Source: Paenibacillus sp. FSL R7-0204 (lineage in GTDB: Bacteria; Bacillota; Bacilli; Paenibacillales; Paenibacillaceae). Taken from it: a DNA stretch of 64,000 nucleotides. The notes beneath the pieces are model-generated. The model saw only the letters and a program-made list of their open reading frames with translations, was not told the DNA's origin and searched no databases. The translations under genes and the position numbers were made by a program. The stretch lies in NCBI RefSeq assembly GCF_038002225.1, contig NZ_JBBOCA010000001.1:7068001-7132000 (forward strand), read 5' to 3'. Below, one piece after another: positions 59,225-64,000 of this stretch. The stretch's first letter is position 1, and every line of letters begins with the position of its first letter.

Positions 59225-59878
59225 TTAATATTTGCGCTGCAGCCGGCGCTCCCAGATCCGCACGCCGTAGCTGAGCGGAAGCGTAAGCACCAGATAGAAT
59301 ACCGCTACGAAAATGTAGGTGTCAAAGGTACGGTAAGTCTCTGTAGAGATCCCGTCGGCGAAGTACATCAGATCAAGACCGGCAACCAGAGTCAGTACGG
59401 AAGAGTTCTTAATCAGGTTAATGAACTGGTTGCCGAGCGGCGGAATGACCAGCTTGATCGCCTGCGGCAGAATGATATGCAGCATCGTCTGTATGTAGCT
59501 GAGACCGGAGGAACGTGCCGCCTCCATCTGTCCCTTGGGCACGGCCATAATTCCGGCACGGATCGCTTCGGCGATGAAGGCCGAGGTATATACGGCGAGT
59601 CCGATGGTTCCTGCCTTGAAGCCGTCCAGTGTGAAGCCCAGAGCGGAAGGCCCGTAATAGAAAATATACACGACCAGCAGCAGCGGAATGTTGCGGATGA
59701 ACTCCACATACACCGCACCGAACCAGCGCAGACCCTTGACTGAAGTCATGCGGAAGACGGCAACGACCGCGCCGATCAGGAAGCTGCCGATCAGGGCCAG
59801 CACACTGGACAGCAGCGTACCGTAGAAGCCTTCCATATACAGTCCGAAGTAGTTCGTTAATATTGAGAAATCCATCAA
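59225..59878 (-). CDS. glnM: Amino-acid (glutamine) ABC transporter permease
   Basis: A 217-residue permease related to its neighbour (EAARSSGLSYIQTMLHIILP in the EAA loop). The two make the membrane heterodimer. It is 180 bases after the binding-protein gene; that gap carries a palindromic repeat rather than a promoter. Confidence 0.88.
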   Translation of the reverse strand: MMDFSILTNYFGLYMEGFYGTLLSSVLALIGSFLIGAVVAVFRMTSVKGLRWFGAVYVEFIRNIPLLLVVYIFYYGPSALGFTLDGFKAGTIGLAVYTSAFIAEAIRAGIMAVPKGQMEAARSSGLSYIQTMLHIILPQAIKLVIPPLGNQFINLIKNSSVLTLVAGLDLMYFADGISTETYRTFDTYIFVAVFYLVLTLPLSYGVRIWERRLQRKY

Positions 59879-59941
59879 TGTTCACCTGCCTTTACCTACG
59901 GATGAGTTCGTTCCTGCCCGGCATGGCCGCCGTTCCTACAA

Positions 59942-60001
59942 ACAAGTAGAAACGGCGTTGCCCTCCTTGGAAAAGGCGGTACCGTTTCTACGAGAAATTC
60001 G
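59942..60001. repeat. Dispersed palindromic repeat within the gln operon
   Basis: GTAGAAACGGCGTTGCC and GGCGGTACCGTTTCTAC can pair into a long imperfect hairpin. It matches the element at 61898-61958 and half of one at 597-633. Inside an operon it could adjust message stability between the binding protein and permeases. Confidence 0.65.
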
Positions 60002-60060
60002 TGTGAAACCCGTTTATTCGTTCTTACCTTGATTGAAGCAAGTTCTTGCTTGGAGCAGGC

Positions 60061-60915
60061 TTATTTAGCCGGGGCTTTACCAATCCACTTGGTATAGATG
60101 GCATCATACTCCCCGTTCGCCTTCAGTTCAGCCAGTGTATCATTAATCGCCTTAACTACATCCGCGTTGCCTTTCTGTACTGCAATGCCGTAAGGCTCAT
60201 CGGTAAACGGCTTCCCTACCACCTCGAAGCCGGGGTCCTGGGAGGCCATTCCGTACAGAATCGCATCATCCGTAGTGAGCGCGTCACCCTGACCCGCCTT
60301 GAGCGCGCTGAAGGCATCCTGGTAGTTATCGAATTCAAGCACGGTTACGCCCGGCACCTTCTCTTTGATATTCTTGATTGAGGTTGCCCCCTTGGAGCCG
60401 AGAATCTTCGTATCCTTCGTAACGCTCTCCAGGCCTGTAATCGGGCTGCCCTTCTTCACCAGCAGGGACTGGCCGGCCTGGAAATAGACGTCGGAGAAAT
60501 CGACTTCCTTCTTGCGGTCCTCCGTAATGGTCATGGTAGCCACCACCATATCGATCTCGCCGTTATTCAGCATCGGAATGCGCGTCTTGGAGGTGACCTC
60601 CTTCAGCTCGATGGCATTCTCATCACCGAGAATTGTCTTAGCGATGGCCTTGGAGATATCGATGTCGAAGCCTTCCACGTTACCGGAGGCCGGGTCCTTC
60701 AGACCGAACAGGCGGGTATCGAACTTCACGCCGACGAGCAGCTTGCCGCGCTCCTTGATCTTGGCAATGGCCGCAGAGTCAGCGGCTGCTCCTCCGGCAG
60801 CGTTGCCGCCTGCCGCATTGTCGTTCTTGCCCTTGTTGTTGCCGCACCCGGCAATGACCAGCATGGCCGCAATCATCAGCACACTTAACACCTTGAAGCT
60901 CTTGGACATTTTCAT
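60061..60915 (-). CDS. glnH: Glutamine-type ABC transporter binding lipoprotein
   Basis: A 284-residue lipoprotein with lipobox VIAGC (Cys 24) and a short linker, then the family 3 solute-binding fold. Signature segments are VGVKFDTRLFGLKDP, GFDIDISKAIAKTILG and TKDTKILGSKGATSIKNI. It binds a polar amino acid, probably glutamine, outside the membrane. Confidence 0.92.
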   Translation of the reverse strand: MKMSKSFKVLSVLMIAAMLVIAGCGNNKGKNDNAAGGNAAGGAAADSAAIAKIKERGKLLVGVKFDTRLFGLKDPASGNVEGFDIDISKAIAKTILGDENAIELKEVTSKTRIPMLNNGEIDMVVATMTITEDRKKEVDFSDVYFQAGQSLLVKKGSPITGLESVTKDTKILGSKGATSIKNIKEKVPGVTVLEFDNYQDAFSALKAGQGDALTTDDAILYGMASQDPGFEVVGKPFTDEPYGIAVQKGNADVVKAINDTLAELKANGEYDAIYTKWIGKAPAK

Positions 60916-60948
60916 TTCGTTTCCTCCCCGGATTCCTATATTTTTAGT

Positions 60949-61677
60949 TTAGTGGCTTAATACACGGCTGAGAAAAGTACGCGTCCGCTCTTCCTTCGGG
61001 CTGGCGAAGAAGGCTTCCGGCTCCGCCTCTTCCACGATCTGCCCCTGATCCATGAAGATGACCCGGTCCGCTACCTCACGGGCGAAACCCATCTCATGGG
61101 TCACAACGACCATCGTCATACCTTCGCGGGCCAGGGCGCGCATGACATCGAGCACCTCCCCGACCATCTCCGGGTCCAGCGCCGAGGTCGGCTCGTCGAA
61201 CAGCATAATCTTGGGCTTCATCGCCAGCCCCCGGGCAATCGCCACCCGCTGCTGCTGCCCGCCGGATAGCTGGGAAGGATAGGTCTCCGCCTTGTCGGCA
61301 ATGCCGACCTTCTCCAGATAATACATTGCGGTCTTCTCCGCTTCCGCTTTGCTTAAGCCCAGCACCTTCACCGGGGCCAGCGTGATATTATCAATGACCT
61401 TTTTGTGCGGGTACAGGTTGAAGTGCTGGAAGACCATTCCGATCTCTTTGCGTAAGGTATTGATATCTGTCTTACGTTCATTTACAGTTATACCGTCCAC
61501 GGTTAATCCGCCGCTCGTGATCGTCTCCAGACGGTTAATGCAGCGCAGCATCGTGCTCTTGCCGGAGCCGGAAGGACCGACTACAACTACTACTTCCCCT
61601 TCCTGAACATGCAGGTCAATGCCCTTCAGTACATGGAATTGTCCGTAATGTTTGTCTACCTGATGAAAGTCGATCAA
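60949..61677 (-). CDS. glnQ: Glutamine-type ABC transporter ATPase
   Basis: A 242-residue ATPase with Walker [11 protein letters not shown], signature [14 protein letters not shown], Walker [15 protein letters not shown] and the H-loop VTHEMGFA. Translation starts at TTG 61677 with AAAGGAGG eight bases upstream; no ATG is near. It is the first gene of the operon (Q-H-M-P order, as in Bacillus). Confidence 0.94.
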   Translation of the reverse strand: MIDFHQVDKHYGQFHVLKGIDLHVQEGEVVVVVGPSGSGKSTMLRCINRLETITSGGLTVDGITVNERKTDINTLRKEIGMVFQHFNLYPHKKVIDNITLAPVKVLGLSKAEAEKTAMYYLEKVGIADKAETYPSQLSGGQQQRVAIARGLAMKPKIMLFDEPTSALDPEMVGEVLDVMRALAREGMTMVVVTHEMGFAREVADRVIFMDQGQIVEEAEPEAFFASPKEERTRTFLSRVLSH

Positions 61678-62038
61678 TGGCTAGGCCTCCTTTGTCTATT
61701 CGGGTGTTTGTCAGCAATGATAACACTTAAAACAAACCTTACTCCAGAGACTACCAAATCCTACATAATACTACGCAAAATCCATTTCCCATATGTTATT
61801 TTCTTTTAATTATGTGATGTATTTCATTTTCTTTGTATGCCTATTAACATTTTTTATCAGTTTGGTGTAGCCTTTTGTGACATTCTTCTCTTGAAAAACA
61901 AGTGGAAACGGCTTTACTGTCCTTTTAAAGGACGGTACCGTTTCAGCGAGAAATAGAAGGATAATTTATCGTGTGCAACATATAAATTCTTATATTTTCA
62001 AATAACCCCCGCTTACGCCGAGGTTTACCGCTGAACGC
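61678..62038. other. Gene-free region upstream of the transporter operon
   Basis: This AT-rich stretch must hold the glnQ promoter, but I see no match good enough to name. It contains the palindromic repeat listed separately. Short open frames here lack ribosome sites. Confidence 0.6.
61898..61958. repeat. Dispersed palindromic repeat
   Basis: GTGGAAACGGCTTTACTGTCC and its partner GGACGGTACCGTTTC form an imperfect hairpin with TTTTAAA at the tip, followed by AGCGAGAAAT. Same family as at 59942. Confidence 0.7.
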
Positions 62039-62083
62039 AAAAAAAGATGTCCTAAAGCCATCCATGGCTTCTGCGACATCTTG
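62039..62083 (-). terminator. Terminator of the phosphate transporter genes
   Basis: AAGATGTC and GACATCTT close a stem that contains a second stem AAGCCAT/ATGGCTT. A run of seven T follows on the minus strand. It lies 25 bases after the pit stop. Confidence 0.85.
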
Positions 62084-62108
62084 TCCAGGCAATCTATTCT
62101 GTTCAGTC

Positions 62109-63098
62109 CTAGAAGAAGAGCTTGAAGATCACTCCAGACAGCAAGGCGCTGATCGGAATGGTAATGAACCAGGTAACCACGATCCGTCCGGCCACTCCCC
62201 ATTTGACAGCGGAGAAGCGCTTGGCTGAACCTACACCCAGAATCGATGAGGTGATCGCGTGGGTTGTACTTACCGGCAGATGCAGCAGCGTAGCCGTGAA
62301 AATAACAGAGGCCGCCGAAATATCCGCCGCGAAGCCGTTGATCGGCTCGATTTTAAAAATCTTCGTGCCCATTGTCTTAATGATCTTCCAGCCGCCGATA
62401 GACGTTCCGAGTGCCATGGATGTAGCCGCTGCAATCTTAACCCAGAGCGGAACCTCCATTGTCTCAAGCCGTCCCGAGGTAACGAGGGCAAAGGTAATGA
62501 TCCCCATCGCCTTCTGTGCGTCATTCGTACCATGGGTGAAGGATTGCAGTGCGGCCGTTACGATCTGCATCGAACGGAAGCCCTTGTTGACCGTATGCGG
62601 ACTGCGCTTCGCGAAGATCCACTTCAGGATCGTCATCACAATATACCCGATTACAAAAGCGATCAGCGGGGAGAAAATCAGCCCCTCTACGATCTCAATG
62701 AACCCGCTCCATTTGATATGCTCTGTACCTGCCCCGACATACACCGCACCGGCTAACGCACCGATAAGCGCATGGGAGGAGGACGAAGGAATACCCAGCC
62801 ACCAGGTCACGAGATTCCAGATAATTGCCGCAATGAGCGTCGCTGTGACAATGTCTATCCCGTTGTCCAGCAAGGTCGGATCGGTAATGCTGCCCCCGAT
62901 CTTCTTCGCCACGCCGGTGAACATCAATGCGCCGATAAAGTTCATCGAGGCGGCCAGCATGATGGCTGTACGCGGCTTCAGCGCACGGGTCGAGACAGAG
63001 GTAGCAATCGCATTGGCGGTATCATGGAAGCCGTTGATGAAGTCGAACGCCAGCGCAAGAAAGATAACAAAAGCTAGTACATATATAGATGTATCCAT
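62109..63098 (-). CDS. pit: Pit-family inorganic phosphate transporter
   Basis: A 329-residue membrane protein of the PiT family that takes up phosphate or metal phosphate with protons. Both inverted signature repeats are present: FDFINGFHDTANAIATSV near the start and FTHGTNDAQKAMGII in the second half. It starts 11 bases after the DUF47 stop and forms an operon with it. Confidence 0.94.
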   Translation of the reverse strand: MDTSIYVLAFVIFLALAFDFINGFHDTANAIATSVSTRALKPRTAIMLAASMNFIGALMFTGVAKKIGGSITDPTLLDNGIDIVTATLIAAIIWNLVTWWLGIPSSSSHALIGALAGAVYVGAGTEHIKWSGFIEIVEGLIFSPLIAFVIGYIVMTILKWIFAKRSPHTVNKGFRSMQIVTAALQSFTHGTNDAQKAMGIITFALVTSGRLETMEVPLWVKIAAATSMALGTSIGGWKIIKTMGTKIFKIEPINGFAADISAASVIFTATLLHLPVSTTHAITSSILGVGSAKRFSAVKWGVAGRIVVTWFITIPISALLSGVIFKLFF

Positions 63099-63109
63099 AT
63101 TGAGGCCCC

Positions 63110-63727
63110 TTATGAGTTACGCATGATGATCGATTCCAGCATGTTGGCTACGTCTTCACATTTATCCGTGGTGGTCTCGAGCCGCTCATACAATTCTTTG
63201 CGCTTAATCAGCTCAATCGGGTCCTTCACAGTCTCGAACAGGGCCTTGGTGCAGATACGCAGGACTTCGTCGCCCTGGTTCTCCAGATCATTCAGACGGA
63301 TGGTGTATTCGCGGATCGCCAGCAGCTTCTTCTGGGAGAGCAAATGAACCGCCTTCTGGATCTCGTATGCACTCTGGCGGAGAATCTCTGCGAACTGGAC
63401 AATATACTCATCCGCATCCAGCAGGTTATACATATAGAAACGCGAGGCAGAAGCCTCCAGCCCATCAATGACATCGTCCATGCTTGTAATCAGATCCATG
63501 ATGTCGTCCCGTTCCAGCGGCGTAATGAACGTCTTGTTCAATTCCTTGATGACAGTGTGTGTGTAGGTATCGCACTGGGATTCGTATTTCTTCATCTCCG
63601 CGGCGAAGTTCTCCACATTGCCCTGGAGAGTCGAGATATTCTGAGCGAAATAATCCGCCGCCTGAACAATGGTGTCAGCCATGTTTTCCAGCGTCTCAAA
63701 GAATATATCCTTTTTTCTGAGCCTCAT
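63110..63727 (-). CDS. DUF47/PhoU-like Pit accessory protein
   Basis: A 205-residue helical protein of the DUF47 family, commonly encoded next to Pit transporters and thought to regulate them. Typical segments are FFETLENMADTIVQAADYFA, ERDDIMDLITSMDDVIDG and a C-terminal TTDKCEDVANMLESIIM. It is the first gene of the operon. Confidence 0.92.
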   Translation of the reverse strand: MRLRKKDIFFETLENMADTIVQAADYFAQNISTLQGNVENFAAEMKKYESQCDTYTHTVIKELNKTFITPLERDDIMDLITSMDDVIDGLEASASRFYMYNLLDADEYIVQFAEILRQSAYEIQKAVHLLSQKKLLAIREYTIRLNDLENQGDEVLRICTKALFETVKDPIELIKRKELYERLETTTDKCEDVANMLESIIMRNS

Positions 63728-63931
63728 TAGCTTTATACCCCTTTACATGAAATTGCCGTAAAAAAATGCAGCCATCCAAATGTAAATGCATGAAAATGAA
63801 TGACAACCCTTGTTATCTTATCATATCGACAGAAGGGATAGAAGACAAAAAACCGAACTTTTTTACACTATAATAACAATTCCCTGCAACTTACGAAAAT
63901 AATCATCCGAACATTCAATCTCCAGCCGGAA

Positions 63932-64000
63932 TTAGGGGGATGCAGGCGCCTGCGCGTATTCGAGATGACTGCTGAACGAAGGGCTGTTCGGAACGATCAG
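63932..64000 (-). CDS. Possible C-terminal end of a gene cut by the window
   Basis: On the minus strand a frame enters at 64000 and ends at TAA 63932, coding 22 residues including SPSFSSHLEYAQAPASP. The gap to the DUF47 gene carries no other frame. It is too short to identify. Confidence 0.3.
   Translation of the reverse strand: MIVPNSPSFSSHLEYAQAPASP

Noticed and set aside
62122..63126. Long plus-strand open frame (334 codons) opposite pit
   Set aside because: It mirrors the codon structure of the pit gene, has no ribosome site and no recognisable domain. Pit on the minus strand is certain.

Overview
The window is a chromosomal segment of a Gram-positive, spore-forming firmicute, most likely a Paenibacillus species. 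The grounds are surface proteins with SLH repeats, a YerC/YecD-type TrpR-like regulator, a YcbA/YcbB-type two-component pair beside a glutamine ABC importer, the dagK-rlmD neighbourhood known from Bacillales, strong AGGAGG ribosome sites with frequent TTG and GTG starts, and a prophage with Bacillales-type genes. These are family-level judgements made by reading; no database search was run. Almost everything is on the minus strand.

Layout. (1) 1-11.3 kb, host: the 3' end of a short-chain dehydrogenase, a 1345-residue SLH-anchored GH10 xylanase with a CcpA-type operator upstream, a two-gene set of a DUF6273 protein and a 1436-residue vWA/lipase/SLH surface protein, and an S51 peptidase. (2) 11.344-50.182 kb: an apparently complete siphovirus-type prophage of about 38.8 kb inserted in the 3' end of rlmD. 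Its 51-bp near-identical ends restore the rlmD reading frame, and the old 3' end and terminator of rlmD remain at the left edge. (3) 50.2-64 kb, host: rlmD, dagK, a CbiX-like chelatase, yerC, a VrrA/YqfQ-like basic protein, corA, a GlnL-type response regulator and its kinase, glnQHMP-like transporter genes, and a Pit phosphate transporter with its DUF47 partner.

Prophage logic, read right to left. The integrase (with a LexA-type box at its ribosome site), an ImmA-like metalloprotease and a CI-like repressor lie on the plus strand. A regulatory region with three operator-like repeats and two face-to-face promoters separates them from the minus-strand early genes: a Cro-like protein, an excisionase-like protein, zinc-finger proteins, a Spo11/Topo VI-A-like (Mini-A) protein, DUF2800 nuclease, DUF2815 SSB-like protein, family A DNA polymerase, VirE-type primase/helicase, VRR-NUC and SNF2 helicase. 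A sigma-region-4-like late regulator follows, then terminase, portal, head, connector, tail tube, frameshifted tail chaperone, tape measure, tail tip and fibres, and finally XkdW/XkdX, XhlA, amidase and holin.

The least explained parts are small plus-strand units that run against the phage's main direction. One is a four-gene cassette at the left end (11.8-12.7 kb) with a near-consensus promoter, an adjacent ribbon-helix-helix gene and two membrane peptides. Another is a 36-residue membrane peptide gene lying antisense to the early operon at 43.16 kb, with a terminator folded over its stop codon. The third is a short structured transcript with a 17-codon ORF at 40.75-40.88 kb. A membrane-bound winged-helix protein at 13.2-13.8 kb is also unusual. 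Outside the prophage, an uncharacterised hairpin-rich stretch at 54.24-54.47 kb and several dispersed palindromic repeats deserve attention.
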